DNA from: Chromera velia
Lineage: Eukaryota; Sar; Chromeraceae
Assembly (NCBI GenBank): GCA_018398765.1
Contig: JAHBMJ010000689.1
Location: 1-35,165 of the forward strand
Length of the DNA stretch: 35,165 nucleotides
Direction: 5' to 3'
Shown here: one piece after another, positions 9,850 to 21,700 of the stretch
How the letters are laid out: every line of letters begins with the position of its first letter
How positions within the stretch are numbered: position 1 is the first letter of the stretch
Translations under genes and position numbers: made by a program
The notes under the pieces: model-generated
Databases searched by the model: none
What the model was told of the DNA's origin: nothing
What the model saw: only the letters and a program-made list of their open reading frames with translations

Positions 9850-12800
9850 CGGGGCCTTTTCTTTCTCTATTTTGTGTCCTGTTTCTGTCGTCTGCTCTTT
9901 CCCTTCTGTCATCCCTTTGCAGGTAGGCGTGTATGGGGTTTGGTTTTTGCTCAGGGTGGGGACGACTGAGGTTTGGGTTCGGACATAGAAGGAGCTAGAT
10001 AGGCCAGAGGTACTGTTCGTCCCTTTTATCCGTTTCTCTCTCTCGTTAATCTGTTCTCCCAGATAGGCGACTAGATAGGGCGGTGACAAGAAAGAGGGGC
10101 AGGAGACAAGGGGACTCCTGCTGGGTGGGCGTGGGCTCAGCCAGGCAGGAGAGTAAGAAGAGTTAGGCAGGAAAGCAAAAAAGCCAGAGGAGCGGGTCCT
10201 CTTCCGCTGCACCCTTCCGTACACCTCCGCAGCCATGCATGTTCGGTAGTTGTCCTGTTCTGTCTCGTCCTGTTTGTGTTCGTGTGTGTTTATTTGTTTT
10301 TTTTCCCGCTCTGGCGTAGTTGACGTATGTGCCTCTGCGTCATGGGCAAAGCATCCAATGCTCGGCCAATGCATGAGGCCAAGCAATAGGCGGGCCCAAA
10401 AATCATGTAAACCGAGCATTAAATTTTGTTTGGGGCAGTTCGGGTGGAACAAACGATCGTAGACTACGGTCAATTATGTGGAGCGTATGGGCGGGTGGAT
10501 CCGACGTTCATGAGGAGGCATTACCCTGTCTGTTCGCACCCGTTGTCCTGCACTCCGTGTTTGGTGCCCGTCTGCATAAGAAATCCATGTGCAGGAAACA
10601 GACGGGCTGTTTACGCGGCAAAGGTGAGTGCCCGAAGCACTCAAACAGTCCGATCCCTATGCACTTTCCTTCCTCCGTTTTGAGCAGAATGGGCCTGGCC
10701 AGAATAGTTAGGCAGCCTAAAAGAATGCTGTCAGCTGGCATAGGGAGCGTGAAGGATTTTTGTTTGCGCCCATTCATGATCTGGCTGCCTGTCTGCGCTC
10801 CGTTGCGGTGATAGAGTTGGCATGCTGCCTGACCGACGCTTTGATCTGTACTTTCGTCTCACTCCCTGCAGGGCTTTGCATCACCCCCGAGTGAATCCAC
10901 GGGAGAATGTAGACAGAAAGGGGGGAGGGTGCTCATAAGGAGCATCACGTCTGGCAGGTGGCAGCCTAGGCAGGGGGAAAGACCGCTGTGCACACACTGA
11001 TACTTTTCGTCTCTTTGTCTCTTCTCTCTATGCACAGCGCTTTAGCAGGATCGCAAGAGCGTCCTGCGTTCATGATGAACTGTCCCGGTTGGATGTGAAA
11101 CCACCATGCAAGAGAGACCTGATCCAGGTGTAGGGGACATCTTGGGTGAGAATGAGAGCTCAGGTGTGTTGTGGACGTTTCTTTCCTCTGCCGGCCTCTC
11201 ATCCTGCTTGAAGCCTGTCCTCCACGTTGAGAGGTCAAGTTAGGGGTGAGTGTAAGCCCGGGTATATTCGGTTTTGTAGGTTTGTATTTATGAAATCCTT
11301 TCCCCAGAAGGTCAGGGGAGTGCGTGGTGGCTCTCCTGTGATTTTTAATTGTTTCCGCAAGGCATACGTGAAGGGGTAGGGGGTGCCTCGGGGGCACCTT
11401 CCTAGAAGTGCAGTTCGGTTTATATATTTGTTTCTCTCCCTCTTTCTTCTTTGTTTGGATTTCCGCATGGCCCGGGGAAGCTCGTCGCATCATAGGGGCA
11501 TGCATAGACAGTGTACGCTAGCCAGGTGTGGGCGTCTTCCGGTTTTCCCTTATTCAATTCGTTTTCACAGACGGAAAGGAGCTGCCAGTGGGAGGGAGAG
11601 GCCTTCTCGACCTGTCTATGGAGGCAGAGACCTTTCGCGTCATGTTTTCCTTGAGCTGCCGGTTTGCGTTAGGGGGCCTAACCCATTGCCGACCCGACCT
11701 AGAGTAGGGTGGGCACGGCATGCAGAACATTTTCCCTTCCTTGTGTGATGGTCGGTGACCATCCACACATAGCGTAGGCCTGAGTGCGTAAAAGAAGGAA
11801 AGGAAGAATTTGGGGAGAAGATGGTAAGGTTTTTGCTTTTGACCGACCCGCTTGGGGAGAATGGGTCTCCTTGCCAAGGGGCAGGGCATGCTGAGGCTGT
11901 CAAAGGCTCTTGATTTCTAAAGAACTGCATTTTGGTTGCATGAGGAATGCTTGTGTTTTGTTTACCTTTCTTTCTTTTATTTTTTTTGAACGTTCAGAGC
12001 AGGGTCCGTCCGGAGCAGGAAGCATGGCAGGTAGCGCGGGCTCCTGCATGCTAGATGTCTTCGGTTTTCTGCGTGTGGGGCGGGGCTCCATCTGGAGGCA
12101 GATGGGCTGTGTGTCTCATGCGTTCGTTAGCATCAGTAGGTATGGGCTGGGGGCCTCTGTTCTTCTGTGCTGTTCCTTTTGCTATCCCCGGTATGGTTTC
12201 GTTTTATCCTGTTCTTCCAGCCTGGTTGGCTGGTATCCATTCCCCTGTATGCCCTGCACACGCGTGAGCCCGGTGTGCTCTCACTTGTTAAAGGATAATA
12301 AATGACGTCTGGAGAGGACGGCGCGTGAGAGCATAAGAAAAAGGAATGAAGAGAGAAGAGGTCAACGATACATGAATAATTCTTTTGTGATTGTGTAACA
12401 GGAAAAGAGGAAAAGGAAAAATTGGGGAGCCGGGTGATTAAAGAACGGTCTTTTCTCATGCTTCCCGATTCTCCCTCGTCAGAGGGGGGTGTGTTGTGCT
12501 GCATGCTCCATAGTCTTTCCTTGGGGGCTCGGGAGGGTGTGTGTGAAAGTAAACGACAGTCCCGTTCCTGGTCGGATTCGCGGATGGTGAATTCCGGTCC
12601 CAGTATTTCCATTCGTCCCTTCGCCCCAAGCCAGAGAAAGGAGCGATGCGCACGCAGCGGCCTGTCTACATGGGGTGGCGGGACGCCTGCGACAGAGGTG
12701 TGCATGTTGTGAGTTCCATGGTATGGCCCATATGCACTTTGGCGTTAGAAATACACCCGAGGCACTCACCGTGGTGGTGTATGCTCCGGGGCTTCATATG

Positions 12801-13287
12801 GGATTTAAATAGGCCGATGGTGCGGTTATGCCATCGGAGGCATCAGAATTAATTCTGGTCCCGAATTAATTTCCAGACAGTCAGACAGACGTGCACGGCG
12901 GTTACCGTCCGTCTGAATGAGAGACGCGACCTAGAGATTGACAGAACTTCATGTGTAGGATCTGTACTGTGTCCTATGTCTCTCTGTGGTTCTCTTGTGC
13001 TCTGAGTAATGCACAAGGCCACCAGCAGGAGCGTACTGTGGACTGTGGGAGTTCATAGATTTTCTGTCTGGTGAAGAGACTGATTAGATATTTATTTTGG
13101 ATTATCTGTATCGGTCTAGACGAGTACGTCACAGAGACGTATTCGCTGTGGTCCTCTAATAGGAGAGGGCCAGGAATTTAGGAGTATAGCAGTTTGAGGA
13201 GTCCTCTGGATAGGCTAGAGGATCGACACGGGAGGGCCCATAGGATTCCACTAGAGGAATCTCAAGAGAGGTGAGACTCTACTTTTC
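9848..13287. other. Gene-free stretch, probably 3' LTR plus flanking DNA
   Basis: No frame in these 3.4 kb shows protein-like composition or recognisable motifs on either strand. The region is mixed in composition with T-rich and G-rich runs. The first part should be the 3' LTR. I could not place its CA end or a target-site duplication. A 9-bp inverted repeat (12276-12284 with 12325-12333) encloses AAAGGATAATAAATG. A 13-base match to that core, AAAGGATAATAAA, recurs near 32416. Confidence 0.5.
12276..12333. repeat. Inverted repeat with 40-base loop
   Basis: TGCTCTCAC at 12276-12284 and GTGAGAGCA at 12325-12333 are exact reverse complements. The loop holds AAAGGATAATAAATGACG, which includes an AATAAA hexamer, so a role in 3' end formation is possible but unproved. 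Confidence 0.4.
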
Positions 13288-13985
13288 ACTCCGGGGCCGT
13301 TCGCAAGCTTGCTTACGTCAAATTTTTCGGTAAAAACCCGGCCTCGAAAGGCTGAATATAGCCCCGGAAAGCGAAGCGGGGGGCACTTAAAAAACAGAAA
13401 TACCCCAGCCCACGTGCATGCACGCTGTCTTTTGGCAAAAACCCGGCCCCAAAAGGCTGAATGTACGCCAAATGTGCGTGCATCAGGTGGACTTCAGACC
13501 CGATTACCCGATTTTCACCAAAAAAAGGCCCTGGAAAGATCCCGCCCCAAATGGTCCAGAAAAGCGTGCATGAACCCGTGTCGTCATGTATGCGTGCGTC
13601 AGTGGCCCCGGAAAGCAACAGGCTGCATCCCCGGGCTTTTTTCCTGGGGGAGGGGGGGTTCTGCGGCTTTTTCCGTGGGGGGAGGGTTCGGCACGACTGC
13701 CCGATCGGCTGGCCTGCGTGCGTCAATCGTGAAGTTCTCATTTTTCTTGCTTTCTGGGGCCGTTCGCAAACTTGCTTGCATCAGATTGCGCCATGCGTGC
13801 GTCAGATGGGGTTTAGATCGGCGCTTACCCCCGGGCTTTTTTTCCGTGCGGGGGGGGAGAGTTTCGCGGCTTTTCCCGCGAGGGGGTGGGGGGGGGGGTG
13901 GTCAACTAGTTGTCGTGCGTCAATCGTGCAGTTATCATTTTTCTTGCTTTCCGGGGCCGTTCGCAAGCTTGCTTGTATCAGATAC
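13288..13985. repeat. Left arm of a long inverted repeat, with internal roughly 200-bp duplication
   Basis: The arm opens with GGGGCCGTTCGCAAGCTTGC and continues to TCAATCGTGCAG...CTTGCTTGTATCAGA. Its sequence is collinear with the reverse complement of 16357-16950: the same blocks occur in the same order (the GGCAAAAACC head, GATCCCGCCCCAAATGGTC, CCCCGGGCTTTTTT, TGCGTCAATCGTG, TTTTTCTTGCTTTC). I estimate 80-90% identity by eye. Inside the arm the CCCCGGGC-to-GCTTGC unit is present twice (about 13630-13785 and 13830-13985). Apparent open frames here are Gly/Arg-rich by-products of G runs and are not called as genes. Confidence 0.8.
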
Positions 13986-14807
13986 AAAGAGCTCCAGACG
14001 GCGAAGAGTCTGGCATGGCCCGGAAAGCTGAGAGGGCACTTAACAAAAATTGCACCTCCCCAGACCACACGGATGGCTGCGTCCAACGTTTACAGGAAGA
14101 TCTGACACACGCCAAGCTCGGCCCTGGAAAGACAATTCAGCTGAGGAAGCACTTTCTAAATTTAAAGCAAAGGCAACAAGAAATAAATTTCGCTTTCCAG
14201 GCCATTCACACGGAGTGCGTCAGATAGAGGAGGCATCCAATGGCCCTTCGGCCTGCATTCGATCGCGCGCGGCCGCGCGGTCCCGGCCATGCATGCATGT
14301 CATATTTATTAGTGTTACCTTAGAAATCGCGTTACTTCAGACAGCTGTAACGTATGTCCTAACCGTCTCCGCACTATGCTAGTAGGCGGCAGCACTGTGT
14401 TCAGTGGAAGAGCAGTCCTTCTACTCGAAATCTCACATGCCTGTATCTCAGTACGCATGTATAGATAGACGGATGCATGCCAATTCGATGCCAAATACAC
14501 GTACGGCGCAAAAAATTAATAAATCTCAGCATGGCTCAAACATCACCCCGTGAACGATCGGTTGTGCGTATAATTTAAAATCGTCCTGGCATAAGCCGCA
14601 GTACCAATGCGCACACTCCCAATCCTGACATGCCAGACGAGCAACCATAATTCCAACATACAACATCACGCGCGACCCCCCCCTTCGGTCTCGCTACTGT
14701 CTTTTTTCTATCGCTTCTGGCTCTGTGTGCTACGTAAAAGAGACGTTCGATCGAAGATCAATAGGACAAAAAGAATCGAAATAAGGAAGATACACATGTA
14801 AACATAT
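13986..14807. other. Spacer between left arm and RT gene
   Basis: Short degenerate pieces of the arm continue to about 14220. A 14-bp perfect GC palindrome (CGCGCGGCCGCGCG, 14266-14279) then marks an abrupt change to AT-richer DNA. The rest is probably the 3' untranslated part of the RT gene on the minus strand. No further gene seen. Confidence 0.5.
14266..14279. repeat. Perfect GC palindrome at composition boundary
   Basis: CGCGCGGCCGCGCG reads identically on both strands. It lies where the GC-rich arm gives way to the AT-richer RT gene block. A comparable palindrome (16225-16241) lies at the other boundary. Confidence 0.6.
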
Positions 14808-16205
<1,398 letters not shown>

Positions 16206-16224
16206 ATATGTATATGCAGCGCGC

Positions 16225-16241
16225 CGGGCGGCCGCCGCCCG
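16225..16241. repeat. GC palindrome at 5' boundary of the RT gene
   Basis: CGGGCGGC-C-GCCGCCCG is a perfect 8-bp inverted repeat with one central base. It separates the RT frame from the right repeat arm and mirrors the palindrome at 14266-14279. Confidence 0.6.
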
Positions 16242-16289
16242 TGCGGGCCTGCCCCGGCGGTGCATGGGTGTGGGCTGTATCCGTGCATG

Positions 16290-16950
16290 CAGGTAGCCCC
16301 AGAAAGCGAAGCGGGGGGCATTTACAAAATAAAAATACCCCAGCCCATGCATGCATCTGACGTAAGCAAGCTTGCGAACGGCCCCAGAAAGCAAGAAAAA
16401 TGAGAACTGCACGATTGACGCATGCCGGCCAGCCTCGCGCCGACCGCCCCCCCCCGCGGGAAAAAAACATGTGCGGAACCCCCCCCTCCCCCAGGAAAAA
16501 AGCCCGGGGGTAAGTGGAGATCTGAAATCCATCTGACGTACGCATCTCACAAATTTAGCCTTTTGGGACCAGGTTTTTGGCGAAAGATCTGATGCAAGCA
16601 AGCTTGCGCACTGCCCCGGAAAGCAAGAAAAATAAGAACTTCACGATTGATGCACGCCGGCTAGCTGATCAGGCAGTCACGCCGACTCCCCCCCCCCGCG
16701 GGAAGAGCCGCAGAATCCCCCCTCCCCCAGGAAAAAAGCCCGGGGATGTAGCCTATCGCTTTCCGGGGCCACTGACGCACGCATGCATGAGGACGCGGGT
16801 TCATGCATGCTTTTCTAGACCATTTGGGGCGGGATCTTTCTGGGGCTTTTTTTTGGTGAAAAACACCTGACGCACGCATATTTGGTGCATATTCAGCCTT
16901 TCGGGGCCAGGTTTTTGCCGAAAGACAGCGTGCACGTGCACTGGGGTATT
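16290..16950. repeat. Right arm of the long inverted repeat
   Basis: 16357-16950 is the reverse complement, block for block, of the left arm. One 28-base stretch (16358-16385, TGACGTAAGCAAGC...GGCCCC) is an exact reverse complement of 13291-13318. The duplicated CCCCGGGC unit is present twice here as well (about 16690-16745 and 16490-16510, with their tails). 16290-16350 adds a copy of the AAAGCGAAGCGGGG module in the opposite orientation to the array beyond 16950. Confidence 0.8.
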
Positions 16951-17262
16951 TCTGTTTTCTAGGTGCCCCCCGCTTCACTTTCCGGGGCCACACTGCATGC
17001 ACGCGTGGGCTGGGGTATATTTCTAGCTGTTTTGTAAGTGCCCCCCGCTTCGTTTTCCGGGGCCATGCGTGGGCTGGGGTATTTTTGTTTTGTAAGTGCC
17101 CCCCGCTTCGCTTTCCGGGGCCACACTGCGTGTACGCGTGGGCTGGGGTATATTTCTAGCTGTTTTGTAAGTGCCCCCCGCTTCGCTTTCCGGGGGCCAT
17201 GGGCTGGGTATTTCTGTTTTGTAAGTGCCCCCCGCTTCGCTTTCCGGGGCCACGTACTAGCT
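16951..17262. repeat. Tandem array of alternating about 75- and 57-bp units
   Basis: Five copies of the core GTGCCCCCCGCTTCGCTTTC start at 16963, 17038, 17097, 17171 and 17225, spaced 75, 59, 74 and 54 bases. Long units carry GGGTATATTTCTAGCTGTTT and short units carry GGGTATTTTTGTTTT, so the array is a dimeric higher-order repeat. Single copies occur in the other orientation near 13360 and 16300. The module contains GCGAAGC, a sequence known to form very stable DNA mini-hairpins. Confidence 0.85.
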
Positions 17263-17337
17263 GTCACTGACGAAATTTGCACTGGGTTGACGGACCAACG
17301 GTCACCAACCCCATCAGATGAGTATGTTCACACATTC

Positions 17338-17352
17338 ATATATATATATAGA
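17338..17352 (+). promoter_or_regulatory. TATA-like element upstream of the carboxypeptidase gene
   Basis: CATATATATATATAG lies about 90-100 bases before the predicted ATG at 17442, in the short unique stretch after the tandem array. It could equally be a simple AT repeat. Confidence 0.3.
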
Positions 17353-17441
17353 TCATCATAGATCCTCGCCTGTGTGGTGGGTGCGTGTGCTGGTTTTGTT
17401 TGAAAATTTGGAGAGTTGCAAGGCAACAAACGGCATGCAAG

Positions 17442-18727
17442 ATGGCGAAAGCAGGCAAACAACAGGGGGGCAAGGGAGGGAAGAAAAAGTCCAAAGGACA
17501 GGACGGGGACCTGATCTCCCAAGTGAGACCTGCCAACCTTCAAGAGGAGAAGATTCGCTTCATGGAGAATCTCATGAGAGGAGGGACTCCGCCAAAAGCA
17601 AATGCGTCCTTATCGTTCCAATCCCAACAAGCAGGATGTCACAACACCTTCGAACACACAAATCCATGCTCAGAAAACGCGAATCTTTGCCCAGAAAGTG
17701 CAAATGTCGGCCGAATGCCCTCGAATGACCAGCAGCAAAGTCATCAGCAAGCTTCTTCTTCCTTCAATCGCCAAGCACCTGAACTGGTCCGTCAGACGTA
17801 CACACAGAAATCCCACCCAGCAGCGGGAACAGGAGCACGTGCTCCCTCTGCTTCTCCGTCTACGTCCTTTGTTCCACCTTCCTCTTCGGGTCCTTCAAAG
17901 GATTCCCACACTGCGAAGACGGTAAGAGCTGAAAAGGCACAAGGAAGCAGCCTGGGACACTCAGCACGCAAGGTGGCGGTGGTAGCGTTGCAGCCCCCCC
18001 CTCCTCGATCAACAACGGGCGGTCTCGCTCAGCAGAATTCTGCTGCTGCTACGCTGCCCCCCGGACAAGCCGGGACCAGTCGAGGAGGCAACGTCCCGCT
18101 ACAGCAGGAGAAGGACAGCCGCAGTCAAGCTGCTGAGGGCCGAGGAGGAGGAGGTGGAGGTGGAGAGCAGGCACAACAACAGCAGCAACGGAGTCGCCGT
18201 GCTCCGCTGAAGTTTTTGGTCTCCCAACTGCAGAATGGGGGACTGTCAAAGACCCAGCAACAGCAGAATGGAGTGGGTAGTGGCGGAATGGGTAACAGCA
18301 AGAGGTCGTCCCCCCTTTCCATGCCGGTGAGTTTTGCCAGCTTCCAACAAAATTTTACTGCTTGATTCTTCTTGCATTCTTTTTTTAGTCTGATGTTGAT
18401 CTTCACCAAAGAAAAGAAGCCTGACAGTCCGTGCATCTCATCTGCACGAGGAGAGTATAATAAGTTTTTCTCCTTTCCCCTCTTGCTTCATACACAACTC
18501 ATGTGTCCCTGATGTGATTTTTGGCCGGTTTGCGATGAGTTTGTGAAACTGCATTCATGCCCTCTGTGAAGGGACACCGAAAAGGAAAGACAGAATAGGG
18601 AAGGATATTGAAGCACAGGGTGACGACAAAGTGAAAGTCTGAATGGAAGGGGAAGAAAGAAAGTCCCGCTGTCGTGTCTTTTCCGGCTGAGAGTGTAGAA
18701 CGGTTTTCTTTTCTTACTCCCTGTATA

Positions 18728-18766
<39 letters not shown>

Positions 18767-21700
18767 ATGTGTCTGTGGTGGCAGGTGCGTGAACTCAGCG
18801 TAACAGAATGATTGATGCTGTCTCTGAGTGCAGGGCAATTTTTTCGATTTCGGCAGCGATAGAGACGCTGAGGCAACATCGCCTTACGGCCCCCACCAGG
18901 CCCCGGCCAGTCCCTCTTTCTCCTCCCTGAAGGGCGGAAAGAGTCCTGCCAGATTCGGAAAAGGAGGAACAGGAGAGGATCTTGAACGAGACCGAGAAAA
19001 GGGACCCATCCAGTCTCTTCCACAACGAGGTTCTCTGGTCAGACGGCACGGCGATCTCTGGCCTTCGACTTCTCCTTCCCTGCTTGCCCAATCTCCCCAC
19101 ACACAGCCTGGACAGCAGCATTGTCTGATGGAGATTGTCGGCCTGGCTCCTCATGCGCTCAACGGAGGACTCTCGTCGTTGTCCCATCACACTGAGGGTG
19201 CGCAAAGGGAGAGGGGAGAGAGGGACATCGTGCCTCCTCCCGCGCTCTTGTGTTCCCTTCCACCCCAAAAAGGCCAAAGGGGCGGGAGAGAAGGGAGCAG
19301 GGAGGTGCAGGGAGGACAGGTCAACGGCACCAGCGTCAACCTGCAGCTACAACAGCAACAGCAGCAGCCCTCCCCCAACGTAACCAACTGGACTTCGGGT
19401 GCGTGCGTCAGTTTGCATTCTTTCGCTCTCCGTACGATTGCATGCTCACACGGTTAGACTGTCTCTTTCGGTGATGCGTCGAGGCACGGCCGCCTTCTTT
19501 CCTTTTCAGCAGTCAAGAAGAGAAGGAACATATCATAAATAAAAAAAGTAATGGACGGATAGGCAGCAGACTGACAGATAGAGATCGAGACCGATCCAAT
19601 TGACTACCACGACTTGTGTTTTCGGTTCTTTCATTTGTTCATCTATCCGACTGTTAGTGTCAAACAAAGAAGAATGGAGTGTCTTACGGTCTATCTGTCT
19701 GAGTGTTGGGACTTCTAGAAATGTACGTATTTCGGTTATCTGGCTCTTGCTTGTCGTGTCTCTCTTTCTTGTTCGGGCGACTGATCGTCTGCAGCTTCCA
19801 GCGCGGGTGTCGTGGAGGGTCTTCCGATGATCTCTCCCTCTCGTGGTGCGGGCGTTTTCCCTGCATCGTCAGGCGGCGGCTTTTCGTTTTCTTTTGCGGC
19901 GTCCTCAGAGGAGGCCGGAGAGAGAAAGACAGCAGGGGGAAACTGGAAGCAGGGGGGGGGCTTTCAGGGCCTGCAGGACGAGCGTTTGACCGTAGACAGA
20001 AGTGACTTGGCCAAAGGACCCACGTCCCCCTCCCTGCCTGCAGTGTTCCCTCCCTCTCCAGTTTCCCCCTCAGACCCTTGCCCCTCTCTCTCTAGGCCTT
20101 CGCAGGGCTTCCCCTCCTCTGTCTCGCCTCTGCAGGCAGCAGGCTCTTCGTCCCCTTCTTCCCTTCACGTATCATTCCCAGCAGGTGAGAGGGAGAGAGA
20201 GAGAGACGTGTCGATGTCGAAAGGGCGAAAGCAGAGGCTCTCCTCCTTCTGCCATCAACAGGGATACGGAGAAAGCACAGTGACTGCCGGCAAGTCACTT
20301 TGGAGAGATGCACTTTCTCTCAGACAACGTTCAGGAGCGCAGACAGGCAGTACAGCGGAAGGGGGAAATCTGGGTTTGAAAGAAAAAAGAGAACGGGGGG
20401 GCGCACCTGTTGTGTCCAGTTCAGGTTTTGGTTCTGCAGTCGTCTCTCCCTCTTTTTTCGGACCGAAGGCTGAGGCCTCTTCTTCGTCTTCTACCGCTGC
20501 TGGTGCTGTGGTAGGTGTGGGGTCTCTGACTCTCGGGTCTTCCTCCCGGCCTCATCCTCAACATCAGCAACAGCAGGGTTCTTCTGTCCAAAGGGGGGGG
20601 AGACGGCGTTTTAGTGAGGGGGTACAGGGAGGAGAGCACTCACTCTCTCTGTCTCTATCTTCCTCTTCTGCCGACCCCACGGGGAGGGGTCTCGGCCACC
20701 CACGGACATTTCTCGACGAAACGATGACCTCTGGTCTCCCCCCCGGATCTACAGAGAGAAGAGAGAGCCTCCCACTCGGATCATCAGGTCCTCGTGGTGC
20801 TTCCGCCTCTGTCTCTGCCTCCGCGTCTTCCCGATCGAACCGACGAGGAGGTATGCATTCCTCCCGACAGGGCGATCATGAAGAGGAACAAATGAGGGTT
20901 GATATGAGTGCGAGGTGCATGAACATTAATGTGGGAAGTCAGTCTGAAGGGGCATATGTACAGACAGAGTCCGCAGGTACAAGAGGACAGAGGCACCGAG
21001 GTAGAGGAAAAGAAAGTCTGAAAGGTACGCCTGAGCAAGTAGCTCGGCATGAAACCACCGGCACCCATTTAAGAGGAGGAGGAGGAGAGGATGGGAAAGG
21101 GAAGGGATCTTCTAGTAGAAGCGCAAAGCAATCTGCAGGTCGCTCCCCTGCTTCCTCCCAGCTTCCAACCACAGAATTGCATTCCTCTCATATTTCCTCC
21201 AGCAGCAAACTCGGCCACCCTCGCCTAGAAAGAGACACAGAGACTGACGCTGTATCTGTCGTTGCTTCCCGTGCCCCTGTGCCGTCTCCGTCTCCTGCAA
21301 AGGGAAACGGAAAGATGAAGAGCAAAGAATCTGAGAAAGGGCCCACAAAGAAGCAGGAAAAGGAGAAGAGCGGGGGTATGGGCAGACCACCGAAAGGAAG
21401 GCTGACAGGTAGACCGCCTTCTGCTTCCGCATCTTCCTTACAGACTGCTGCAAATTTGCGGATAGCCTCTGCACAGTCGGCATCAGGTACAAAGAAAAGG
21501 ACAAAGAATGAAAAGCCAAAACAGAACGTTGTTGAGAGAAGAGCACAAATAATAGAGAGATCGACAACCGTTGACAAGCCTTCAGATGGCAGCAGCAGAA
21601 ACAGTAATTGTTTGAGGAAGAAAGAAGGTGGATTGGAAAGAGAGAGAAAGAAAGTTTCATCTCGAAAAAACGGAGGACAGACAATCTCTCGTCAATCCTC

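Noticed and set aside
9709..10473. Long antisense open frame over the end of pol and the LTR
   Set aside because: Composition is low-complexity and basic with no domain, and part of it lies opposite the well-supported RNase H frame.
13309..14105. Overlapping Gly/Arg-rich open frames in the left repeat arm
   Set aside because: They come from G runs in repeats, recur in other frames in the right arm, and show no coding signature.
16951..17262. CRISPR-like array
   Set aside because: Repeat and spacer parts are both repeated, units alternate in length, and the context is eukaryotic.
16959..17282. Open frames with repeated 'PESEAGGTYKT'-like peptides
   Set aside because: These are translations of the dimeric tandem array, which has the same sequence irrespective of frame maintenance.
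18488..19023. Minus-strand frames with poly-His-Thr
   Set aside because: They translate the GT microsatellite and the antisense of exon 2.
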